From positions 1 to 6,168 of the forward strand of contig JBGTBQ010000131.1 of NCBI GenBank assembly GCA_041749275.1: a stretch of DNA of 6,168 nt, written 5' to 3'. Positions 1 to 5,127 of this stretch are shown piece by piece. The stretch is from JBGTBQ01 sp041749275 (lineage in GTDB: Bacteria > Acidobacteriota > Blastocatellia > Pyrinomonadales > Pyrinomonadaceae). The notes beneath the pieces were generated by a model that was given only the letters and a program-made list of their open reading frames with translations, was not told where the DNA came from and searched no databases. A program made the position numbers and the translations under genes. Each line of letters opens with the position of its first letter. The stretch's first letter is position 1.

Positions 1-661
1 GCGCGGCGAGGACGGCGCGACCCGTGCGCTTGTCCACAACGAGGCGGGCGCTTGCGCCGGGCGCCTCGTTCGTGCCGGCGATGACGGCGAATGTCGCGTC
101 CGGCGCCATGACGATCTCTCTGATCTCAGTGGCGCGCACGGTTGCCTCGCGCGCGAGATTTAATTCGCTCCGTGCGCTATTCAGGCTCTGCGAGAGCCGC
201 GCCAGTTCGTCGGTCAACTCGCGGTTCCGGCTCCAGAGCATGGCGGAGAGCGCAACGAGAACCGCGATAGCGAGGGCGGCGGCAATCGCGCCGAAAGCGA
301 GCGTCGGGCGCGAGGCCAGCAGACGCCATGCGCCGGGGGTCTGCTGCGACGCCTCGCGTGTCGCCGTTTGACGCGCGTGCGCGCTGTCGCCGTTCGCCTC
401 CGCGCCGCGCGTGGGTCGCTTGAAAGGCAGCACCGAATCGGAGGCGCGCACGCTCTCCAGCACGCGTTCGCGCAAATAGGCGGGCGGCGCCACTCGTTCG
501 ACCGTGTAGATGAGGGTCGCCGCCGCATCGCGCAACTCCACGGCTTCGCGCCGGCATTCGGCGCACGCGGCGAGATGCTCCGCGAGCAAGCGCCCCTCTT
601 CCGGCGCGAGCGCTCCGATAACGTCGAGCGCGAGCAACTCCATGTAATCTTCGTGCTGCAT
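1..661 (-). CDS. RskA-like zinc-type anti-sigma factor (partial, runs off left edge)
   Basis: The frame stays open from ATG at 661 to the left edge, giving the first 220 residues without a stop. The N-terminal ~55 residues look like an anti-sigma domain that would clamp the cytoplasmic sigma factor, with a zinc-binding HxxxCxxC motif at H29, C33 and C36 (EHLAACAEC). A basic, Ala-rich linker follows. One hydrophobic membrane segment spans about residues 120-143. A heptad-like stretch (about 146-178) may form a short coiled coil. The residues after it (FAVIAGTNEAPGASARLVVD) resemble the start of an RskA C-terminal periplasmic domain. ATG 661 is the first possible start after an in-frame TGA; its ribosome site is weak. 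It lies 169 bases downstream of an ECF sigma gene on the same strand, which fits a regulator pair. The family assignment is firm; the signal sensed is unknown. The C-terminus is missing only because the window ends. Confidence 0.88.
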   Translation of the reverse strand, partial: MQHEDYMELLALDVIGALAPEEGRLLAEHLAACAECRREAVELRDAAATLIYTVERVAPPAYLRERVLESVRASDSVLPFKRPTRGAEANGDSAHARQTATREASQQTPGAWRLLASRPTLAFGAIAAALAIAVLVALSAMLWSRNRELTDELARLSQSLNSARSELNLAREATVRATEIREIVMAPDATFAVIAGTNEAPGASARLVVDKRTGRAVLAA

Positions 662-778
662 CGAATCGTTGATCGTATCCCGTTCACGGCCCCGCGCGAT
701 TGGCGCGTGCTGCCGCGGACTTCACTGACTTCCCATTAGAATAACGGTTGCCGCACGCCGCACGGTTTTCCACGGGGG

Positions 779-810
779 GAAGTTTTTTCGGAAACCCGAA
801 GTTTTTCGGA
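779..810. repeat. Direct repeat with 19-base spacing between sigma and anti-sigma genes
   Basis: GAAGTTTTTTCGGA (779-792) recurs as GAAGTTTTTCGGA (798-810), differing by one T, with starts 19 bases apart. Between and overlapping them, TTCGG-AAAC-CCGAA (787-800) can form a 5-bp hairpin. The repeat sits in the 169-base gap between the sigma-factor stop and the anti-sigma start. Spacing near two helical turns could suit a protein binding on one DNA face, or the repeat may have no role. The T-run after the hairpin is on the plus strand, opposite to the flanking genes, so a terminator for those genes is unlikely. Confidence 0.4.
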
Positions 811-830
811 TTCCGACTCTTCAACCGGCC

Positions 831-1424
831 TCAATTACCGCCCCGGAACCCGGCGAACCTGCCGCGTAAAAGTTCGTTGAGTTTCATCAGCCCGGAACGC
901 GTGCGCGTCTTGACGGTGCCGAGCGGCTGTCCCGTGTGCGCCGCGATCTCCGACTGCGACATCCCGTCGAGATAGGCGAGCACAAGGGTTCGCCTCTGCT
1001 CTTCGGGCAACTGCGAGAGGGCGCTCTCGACGATCTCGCGGTGCTCGGTGTTGATGGCGAGGTCGTCCGTCCGCGCTTCGCCCGCGCCGGACGGCGCTTC
1101 CTTCGCCGAGCGTTGCGCGGCCCGTTCGCGCGAATCGAGCATCCGCAGACGGTCTATGGCGCGGCTTCGCGCGAGCGTGACGAGCCACGTGAACGGTCGC
1201 CCGCGCGCGGGGTCGAACGCCGCGGCTTGCTGCCAGATTTGGAGGAAGACTTCCTGTAGAACGTCTTCAGCCTCGGGGCGGCTGCGTAAGATACGGAGCA
1301 GGAGGCCGAGAAGGATGGAGCTGTACTGCTCGTAGAGTAAGGCAAAGGCCCGCTCGTCACGCCGCGCGACGGCGCTCAAAAGTTCGGCCTCCGCCAAGTC
1401 CGACTGCGGCCTTACAGACGACAA
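831..1424 (-). CDS. ECF RNA polymerase sigma factor, SigK-like (sigma-70 family)
   Basis: This 197-residue protein has the two-domain build and usual length of an extracytoplasmic-function sigma factor. Region 2 covers about residues 26-94, with AEDVLQEVFLQIW (core binding and -10 recognition) and PFTWLVTLARSRAIDRLR. The latter phrase is typical of the SigK/ECF19-like group, which pairs with RskA-type anti-sigma factors. A variable linker covers about 95-125. Region 4 covers about 128-187, with LPEEQRRTLVLAYLDGMSQ followed by the helix-turn-helix SEIAAHTGQPLGTVKTRTRS that reads the -35 element. I chose the TTG start at 1424-1422 because GGAG lies 5 bases upstream and the N-terminus then has normal family length; there is no nearby ATG. 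The protein should direct RNA polymerase to stress promoters when released by the anti-sigma factor encoded downstream. The regulon is unknown. Confidence 0.93.
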   Translation of the reverse strand: MSSVRPQSDLAEAELLSAVARRDERAFALLYEQYSSILLGLLLRILRSRPEAEDVLQEVFLQIWQQAAAFDPARGRPFTWLVTLARSRAIDRLRMLDSRERAAQRSAKEAPSGAGEARTDDLAINTEHREIVESALSQLPEEQRRTLVLAYLDGMSQSEIAAHTGQPLGTVKTRTRSGLMKLNELLRGRFAGFRGGN

Positions 1425-1429
1425 TGCGA

Positions 1430-1433
1430 CTCC
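1430..1433 (-). promoter_or_regulatory. Ribosome binding site fixing the TTG start of the sigma factor
   Basis: On the minus strand GGAG is followed by five bases (TCGCA) and then TTG. This is the only good ribosome site near the 5' end and is the reason for accepting TTG. It directly abuts a six-T run (1439-1434), so the terminator-like structure upstream and the ribosome site are fused. Confidence 0.6.
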
Positions 1434-1513
1434 AAAAAAGTTAGGCAGGAGGCAGTTAAAGCAGTTCTCGAATTTGAAAGTCGAGATTTCTGTCCGACAA
1501 CTGCCTCCTGCCT
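1434..1513 (-). terminator. Large nested palindrome plus T-run after the aldolase gene (terminator or REP-like element)
   Basis: AGGCAGGAGGCAGTT (1443-1457) is perfectly complementary to AACTGCCTCCTGCCT (1499-1513), a 15-bp stem enclosing 41 bases. Inside the loop, TCTCGA (1466-1471) pairs with TCGAGA (1481-1486) around nine bases. On the minus strand the outer stem is followed by AAC and six T residues (1439-1434), as in an intrinsic terminator for the aldolase transcript. The left arm contains a tandem GGAGGCA unit and GCAGTT is repeated at 1452 and 1461, so the element may also belong to a dispersed palindromic family. Termination efficiency may be modest because of the long loop. Confidence 0.6.
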
Positions 1514-1520
1514 CCTCTGA

Positions 1521-2618
1521 CTAAGCTACCGTGATCTCTTCGGCGAGGTACACGTCCTGAATCGCGTTGAGCAGACCGACGCCTTCATTCATCGGGCGCT
1601 GGAAAGCCTTGCGACCGGAGATGAGACCCATGCCCCCGCCGCGCTTGTTGATGAGGGCGGTGCGGACGGCGTCGGCCATGTCGCTCTGTCCCTTCGATTC
1701 GCCGCCCGAATTGATGAGACCGCAACGGCCCATAAAGCAGTTCGCCACCTGATAGCGGACGAGGTCAATCGGGTTGTCGCTCGACAGCTCGGTGTAAATC
1801 TTTGGGTTGGTCTTGCCATACGAGCTTTCGACGTTGAGCAGGTTGTAGCCGCCGTTTCGTTCGGGCAATTTCTGCTTGATGATATCGGCCTGAATGGTGA
1901 CGCCGAGGTGGTTGGCCTGCCCCGTCAGGTCGGCGGCGGTGTGCATGTCGCCCTCTTTGGACTTGAACTTCGGGTTGCGGAGATAGCACCAGAGAATGGT
2001 CGCCATGCCGAGTTCGTGCGCGATGGCGAATGCCTCGGCGACCTCGGTGAGCTGGCGCGTGGACTCGTCCGAGCCGAAGTAGATGGTTGCGCCGACGGCG
2101 ACCGCGCCCATGTCGCGCGCCGTCTCGATGGTGCCGAACATGACCTGATCGAACTTGTTCGGATAGGTCAACAGCTCGTTGTGGTTGATCTTCACAACGA
2201 AGGGGATTTTGTGCGCGTACTTACGCGCGACGATGCCGAGTACACCGAAGGTGGAGGCGACGGCGTTGCAGCCGCCCTCGACAGCGAGCTTGACGATGTT
2301 CTCCGGGTCGAAGTAGATCGGGTTCGGCGCGAACGAAGCGCCCGCCGCGTGCTCGATACCCTGATCGACGGGGAGGATCGAAAGATACCCGGTGCCGGAG
2401 AGGCGTCCCGTGTCGAAGAGCGCTTGCAGTGAGCGCAGGACGGAGGGGGTGCGGTCGGAGTTCACCCAGACGCGATCCACGAAGTCCGGGCCGGGGACTT
2501 GTAAGTGGTCTCTGGAAATCTTCGGCGAGTTGTATTCGAGGAGGGCGCGCGCGTCGTCGCCCAGCAGTTCTTCGATGCGGCTGAGGGCCGTCCCCTCGCG
2601 CCTGAGTTCGGTAGCCAT
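1521..2618 (-). CDS. fbaB: Class I fructose-bisphosphate aldolase, DhnA/FbaB (archaeal-type) family
   Basis: The enzyme reversibly cleaves fructose 1,6-bisphosphate into dihydroxyacetone phosphate and glyceraldehyde 3-phosphate through a lysine Schiff base, without a metal, in cytoplasmic glycolysis and gluconeogenesis. The 365 residues form a single TIM barrel, near the length of E. coli FbaB (about 350). Recognisable family segments are LPVDQGIEH (82-90, Asp85), VVKINHNELL (141-150), GATIYFGSDE (176-185, Tyr180), WCYLRNPKFK (210-219), ADIIKQKLP (244-252, containing the presumed Schiff-base lysine, Lys248 or Lys250), INSGGES (302-308) and GGGMGLISGRKAFQRP (327-342), the last two likely phosphate-binding. 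ATG 2618 is supported by GGAGGA eight bases upstream. It has its own promoter and is followed by a terminator-like palindrome, so it is probably transcribed alone, with possible read-through into the sigma factor. The family call is very secure. Confidence 0.97.
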   Translation of the reverse strand: MATELRREGTALSRIEELLGDDARALLEYNSPKISRDHLQVPGPDFVDRVWVNSDRTPSVLRSLQALFDTGRLSGTGYLSILPVDQGIEHAAGASFAPNPIYFDPENIVKLAVEGGCNAVASTFGVLGIVARKYAHKIPFVVKINHNELLTYPNKFDQVMFGTIETARDMGAVAVGATIYFGSDESTRQLTEVAEAFAIAHELGMATILWCYLRNPKFKSKEGDMHTAADLTGQANHLGVTIQADIIKQKLPERNGGYNLLNVESSYGKTNPKIYTELSSDNPIDLVRYQVANCFMGRCGLINSGGESKGQSDMADAVRTALINKRGGGMGLISGRKAFQRPMNEGVGLLNAIQDVYLAEEITVA

Positions 2619-2626
2619 GGCTTCAA

Positions 2627-2632
2627 TCCTCC
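2627..2632 (-). promoter_or_regulatory. Strong ribosome binding site of the aldolase gene
   Basis: GGAGGA on the minus strand lies eight bases before ATG 2618. It is a near-perfect Shine-Dalgarno match and settles the start codon. Confidence 0.8.
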
Positions 2633-2685
2633 AGCGGTTAGAAAATGTGCGAGCGGCGTTCTCGTATGTCGAAAAGGTGGCGGTG

Positions 2686-2694
2686 ATTATAGCA
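2686..2694 (-). promoter_or_regulatory. Extended -10 promoter of the aldolase gene
   Basis: The minus strand reads TGCTATAAT here, a perfect -10 hexamer (2691-2686) preceded by the TGn extension. No good -35 hexamer is visible 16-18 bases upstream, as is common for extended -10 promoters. Transcription should begin near 2679, giving a leader of about 60 bases before ATG 2618. Confidence 0.65.
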
Positions 2695-2872
2695 CGGAAA
2701 ACTGACAGGCATCGCGGAAGTGAATAAGCTTCGCGGCAAACCTCCCGCGAAAGAGATTAGCCGCGGCGGAGTTCATGGCTGGACAACCCGGCGATCAAGC
2801 TGAAATCTGAAGAGTACCACTGCCCACGGTTGCGCTAACGTTTTGCTGGGGCGCGAAACTTCAAGCCGCCGA
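2695..2872. other. Intergenic stretch between the aldolase promoter and the receptor remnant
   Basis: I see no convincing gene here. The one structured element is TTCGCGG (2730-2736) pairing with CCGCGAA (2745-2751) around an eight-base loop. It has no T-run on either side, so it is at best a weak terminator or an incidental hairpin. Confidence 0.4.
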
Positions 2873-3088
2873 TTAAAAGCTGATCCGCGCTCCGAACTGA
2901 AAGGCGCGTGGCCCGCCTGAGCCGAAGACCCATGTAAAGCGGGCGGCGGGCTGGCCGAACGTTGGCGAGGCGAGATTGCCGCTGTGGCCCGACAGGTTCG
3001 CGGCATTGTAGAGGTTGAAGACCTCGCCGTTGAACGTCAAGCGCCAATGCTTTTCAAACTCAAAGTTGCACATCAATAGTTGAATTCA
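2873..3088 (-). pseudogene. C-terminal remnant of an Oar-like TonB-dependent outer-membrane receptor
   Basis: The minus-strand frame from an upstream TGA (3088-3086) to TAA (2875-2873) encodes about 70 residues. It ends with the last beta strands of a TonB-dependent receptor: FNGEVFNLYNAANLSG, then ASPTFGQPAARFTWVFGSGG, then RAFQFGARISF with the terminal phenylalanine used by the outer-membrane assembly machinery. Full receptors of this Oar/carboxypeptidase-regulatory type are around a thousand residues long, with a signal peptide, plug and barrel; none of that is present. Homology appears to stop near 3070, after FEFEKHW. The only starts in the fragment are a TTG and an ATG without ribosome sites. 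It is therefore most likely a deletion relic, not expressed. A sequencing artefact is unlikely because no upstream coding is visible in other frames. Confidence 0.75.
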
Positions 3089-3120
3089 CGTCAGGTGAAG
3101 CAGTGCGCTGAATTTAAATC

Positions 3121-3149
3121 TTGTCGCTCCTTTTAACCCGTGCTACCGT
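3121..3149 (+). promoter_or_regulatory. Candidate promoter of the NTF2-like protein gene
   Basis: TTGTCG (3121-3126) is separated by exactly 17 bases from TACCGT (3144-3149), which is preceded by TGC as in an extended -10. The -10 match is only moderate. The predicted start near 3156 leaves a leader of about 20 bases containing the ribosome site. Confidence 0.45.
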
Positions 3150-3161
3150 AAGCGGAAAAGC

Positions 3162-3167
3162 AAGGAG
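3162..3167 (+). promoter_or_regulatory. Ribosome binding site of the NTF2-like protein gene
   Basis: AAGGAG lies eight bases before ATG 3176, a strong site that fixes this start over the out-of-frame ATG at 3169. Confidence 0.75.
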
Positions 3168-3175
3168 TATGGGAC

Positions 3176-3640
3176 ATGAGAAGCCAAACCATCCGCCTTT
3201 CGGTCGCTCTTGCCACTTTCCTCGTCGGCTTGACGGCGACTAATGTTCTAAACATGATCTATTTCGGCGCGGCTTCCGGCGGCGCCGAAGGGGAAGTGCT
3301 GAAGGTCGAACGGGAATACATCCGGGCGCACCTTGAGCGCGACGTGTTGGCGCTGGAGCACGTGCTGGCCGACGACTTCACGTCTTTCCGCGGGAGGGTG
3401 CGAAAGGAGCACCGGCTGGCGATGCTCGCCAACCCGCTCTTCAAAGTGACCACGCTCTCGACCGAGGGCGTGCGCGTGCGTGTGAGCGGCGACGAGGCGT
3501 GGGTCAGCGGCGAGGCGCGGATGGCGGGCAGCTTCCGCGGACGCGAGTTCAATCCGCCGCGCTACGGCTTCACGCGCCGATACGAACTGCGCGAAGGTCG
3601 TTGGCAGATCGTCTCCTGCGAATTCTCCTTCGCGTGGTGA
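3176..3640 (+). CDS. Secreted or membrane-anchored NTF2-like (DUF4440/SnoaL-type) protein
   Basis: This 154-residue protein begins with a basic MRSQTIR and a hydrophobic stretch (about 8-30) that could be a signal peptide or an N-terminal membrane anchor; no clear signal-peptidase site is visible. The rest (about 38-152) follows the NTF2-like cone fold of DUF4440 proteins. It has a first helix EVLKVEREYIRAHLERDVLALEHVLADDF, then a Thr/Ser segment, then paired beta strands (VRVRVSGDEAWVSGEARM) and a final YELREGRWQIVSCEFSF strand. Such domains bind small molecules or act as simple isomerases or partner proteins. The specific function cannot be read here and no catalytic set is evident. It has its own promoter and ribosome site and reads alone on the plus strand, with more than 200 bases before the next gene. 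Family confidence is good; role unknown. Confidence 0.8.
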   Translation: MRSQTIRLSVALATFLVGLTATNVLNMIYFGAASGGAEGEVLKVEREYIRAHLERDVLALEHVLADDFTSFRGRVRKEHRLAMLANPLFKVTTLSTEGVRVRVSGDEAWVSGEARMAGSFRGREFNPPRYGFTRRYELREGRWQIVSCEFSFAW

Positions 3641-3818
3641 GCCGTTCGCGGACAGACTCCCTCAACCGCATCAATCTACCGAACGACGCCGCGGCGGCGA
3701 GCGGCACGCGCGCGCCGTGAAGGACTCCGTTCGCCTGTCGCCACACGCGCGAGTCTGAAATAAATTTCCCTGAGACTGCCGCTCAACAACAGATGCCTTC
3801 CGTTTTTGTCCACACGTT

Positions 3819-3846
3819 TTGAAACCGTCGCCGCATGATTTAAATT
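3819..3846 (+). promoter_or_regulatory. Candidate promoter for the HAD gene, placed for a leaderless transcript
   Basis: TTGAAA (3819-3824, 5 of 6 to the -35 consensus) and TAAATT (3841-3846, 4 of 6 to the -10) are 16 bases apart. Transcription would start near 3853-3855, on or beside ATG 3855. There is no Shine-Dalgarno sequence between the -10 and the ATG. An alternative in-frame TTG start at 3819 would place this promoter inside the gene, which argues against that start. Confidence 0.45.
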
Positions 3847-3854
3847 CGTCGTCT

Positions 3855-4538
3855 ATGACGAAGCCGCCCGGTTCCCTTACGCACGCCCGCGCCGTCCTCT
3901 GGGATGTGGACGGCACCATGATTGATTCGAGCGAATACCACTGGCTCTCTTGGCGCGAAGCGCTGGCGGCGGAAAACTACGCGCTCCGACGTGAGCAGTT
4001 CAACGCTACCTTCGGCCAGCGCAACGACGAAATCCTACGCGGCTACTTTGGCGCGGACTTCGCCGGCGCGGAAGTTCAGCGCGTCGGCGGTGCGAAGGAA
4101 GAGCTGTATCGCGCGCTGGTGCGCGAGCGCGGCATCGAGCTATTGCCCGGCGTTCGCCGCTGGCTGGATAAGTTGAAGGCCGAAGGGTGGCGTCAGGCGA
4201 TGGCCTCGTCCGCGCCGCGTCTCAACCTCGAAGCGATCATCGCGGCGCTCAACCTCGGCGACTACTTCGGCGCCATCGTCTCCGCCGACGACGTGTCGCG
4301 CGGCAAACCCGACCCGCAGGTATTTCTCATCGCGGCGGAGAAACTGAGGGTCGCGCCCGCCGCTTGCGTCGTCGTCGAAGACGCGCCCGCCGGCATCGAG
4401 GCCGCGCGCCGCGCCGGGATGCGCGCCGTCGGCGTCCTCAACTCGCACGCGGAGCTGCACGCCGACCGCGTCGTCCGCACGCTTGAGGAGTTGCCCGGCG
4501 AAGCGTTCGATCTGTTGCTGTGCGTTGATGAGCGGTGA
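3855..4538 (+). CDS. HAD-superfamily phosphatase / beta-phosphoglucomutase-like protein
   Basis: Read from ATG 3855 the protein has 227 residues, the usual size for HAD subfamily IA with an alpha-helical cap. All four motifs are present. Motif I is WDVDGT, with nucleophile Asp17 and general acid/base Asp19. Motif II is ASS around Ser118, motif III is RGKPDP with Lys151, and motif IV is VVVEDAPAGIEAA with Glu175 and Asp176 for magnesium. The cap lies between about residues 22 and 95. SSEYHWLSW places His29 twelve residues after the nucleophile, the spacing of the His that L. lactis beta-phosphoglucomutase uses for mutase chemistry, and an Arg (Arg56) lies in the cap. It may therefore interconvert sugar phosphates or simply dephosphorylate them; sequence alone does not decide. 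An in-frame TTG at 3819 would add 12 unlike-family residues and is less likely. It probably shares a transcript with the DinB gene 11 bases downstream. Confidence 0.88.
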   Translation: MTKPPGSLTHARAVLWDVDGTMIDSSEYHWLSWREALAAENYALRREQFNATFGQRNDEILRGYFGADFAGAEVQRVGGAKEELYRALVRERGIELLPGVRRWLDKLKAEGWRQAMASSAPRLNLEAIIAALNLGDYFGAIVSADDVSRGKPDPQVFLIAAEKLRVAPAACVVVEDAPAGIEAARRAGMRAVGVLNSHAELHADRVVRTLEELPGEAFDLLLCVDER

Positions 4539-4549
4539 GAGGTAAATGA

Positions 4550-5041
4550 GTGAAAGAGCAGATGACGACAATCGCCCGTGAAGATTTCACGAACAGTCTT
4601 TTCCTGCTTCTCAAAGAGACGTTTGAAGGGCCACCCGATACGGGAAGCGCGTATCTCGACAAGGGCGCGGGACTTTTCCAGACGCTCGACGGATTGACGG
4701 CGGAAGCAGCCTCGCGTTCAGCCGTGCCCGGCGCTCCCTCCATCGCCGCCCACTGCGAGCACGCGCGGTTTTATGTCGTCGCTCTGCACGAATACATGCG
4801 CGGTGCGAAGGGCAAGATTGATTGGGCGCGGAGCTGGCTCGTGCGGACGGTGACGGCGGAAGAGTGGGAGGCCCTCAAAGAAGACTTGCATCGCGTCTAT
4901 GCGGCGCTGATTGAGTATCTCCGATCCGTCGAGAAGTGGGGCGATGAAGAAGTGGGCGATGCGATGGCGATCATCGTCCACACCGCTTATCATCTGGGCG
5001 CGATTCGACAGTTGGCGAAGGCGCTCGCGCGGGATGCGTGA
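4550..5041 (+). CDS. DinB-superfamily (DinB/YfiT-like) putative metal-dependent protein
   Basis: The 163-residue protein matches the four-helix DinB/YfiT fold: a first helix (about 11-27), GSAYLDKGAGLFQTLDGLT, a histidine-bearing helix AAHCEHARFYVVALHEYM, then a long Trp/Leu-rich helix region, and a C-terminal helix with HTAYHLGAIRQ. His144 and His148, with His68 or His71, form the triad that binds a divalent metal in this family. Known relatives include thiol (bacillithiol, mycothiol) transferases and DNA-damage-induced proteins of unknown activity, so no substrate is assigned. GTG 4550 is preceded by AGAGG with seven bases of spacing, so I prefer it; ATG 4562 four codons later has only AAAGAG three bases upstream and is an alternative. 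It lies 11 bases after the HAD stop, suggesting translation from the same transcript. Confidence 0.82.
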   Translation: MKEQMTTIAREDFTNSLFLLLKETFEGPPDTGSAYLDKGAGLFQTLDGLTAEAASRSAVPGAPSIAAHCEHARFYVVALHEYMRGAKGKIDWARSWLVRTVTAEEWEALKEDLHRVYAALIEYLRSVEKWGDEEVGDAMAIIVHTAYHLGAIRQLAKALARDA

Positions 5042-5090
5042 AGCGAAAGCGTCGGGGGAAGGAATCGAACTGATCGCGCCTCGGTTCAAC

Positions 5091-5119
5091 TTGTCTCCCG
5101 CCGGAAAAATTCTTATCTT
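5091..5119 (+). promoter_or_regulatory. Candidate promoter for the beta-lactamase gene, very close to its ATG
   Basis: TTGTCT (5091-5096) and TATCTT (5114-5119) are exactly 17 bases apart, each 4 of 6 to consensus. The -10 ends eight bases before ATG 5128, so the transcript would begin at or almost at the start codon. A weak GCGGA (5121-5125) lies in those eight bases and would be cut off from most such transcripts. Read-through from the DinB gene 86 bases upstream could instead supply a leader that uses it. Confidence 0.4.
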
Positions 5120-5127
5120 GGCGGAAC

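Noticed and set aside
214..687. 157-codon minus-strand frame over the anti-sigma gene, starting at a GTG
   Set aside because: The adjacent frame from ATG 661 has the zinc motif, membrane segment and RskA features; this one is Arg/Ser-rich with no family character.
728..745. TCTAAT/TATTCT on the minus strand as a -10 box for a separate anti-sigma promoter
   Set aside because: The hexamer match is fair, but no -35 lies at workable spacing and no TGn extension precedes it, so it was not listed as a promoter.
779..810. A CRISPR-like or longer tandem array at the T-rich repeats
   Set aside because: There are only two copies with a six-base gap, so there is no array structure.
1908..2432. 174-codon open frame on the plus strand opposite the aldolase gene
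   Set aside because: It is a mirror frame of a highly conserved, clearly recognised gene in GC-rich DNA; its product is low in recognisable motifs and has no ribosome site.
3690..3720. GC-rich hairpin potential after the NTF2-like gene as a terminator
   Set aside because: The CGGCG/CGCG repeats can pair in many ways but no T-run follows.
3757..3768. GAAATAAATTTC palindrome upstream of the HAD gene as an operator
   Set aside because: It is a short AT-rich palindrome that can occur by chance, too far from the proposed promoter to support a specific regulator.
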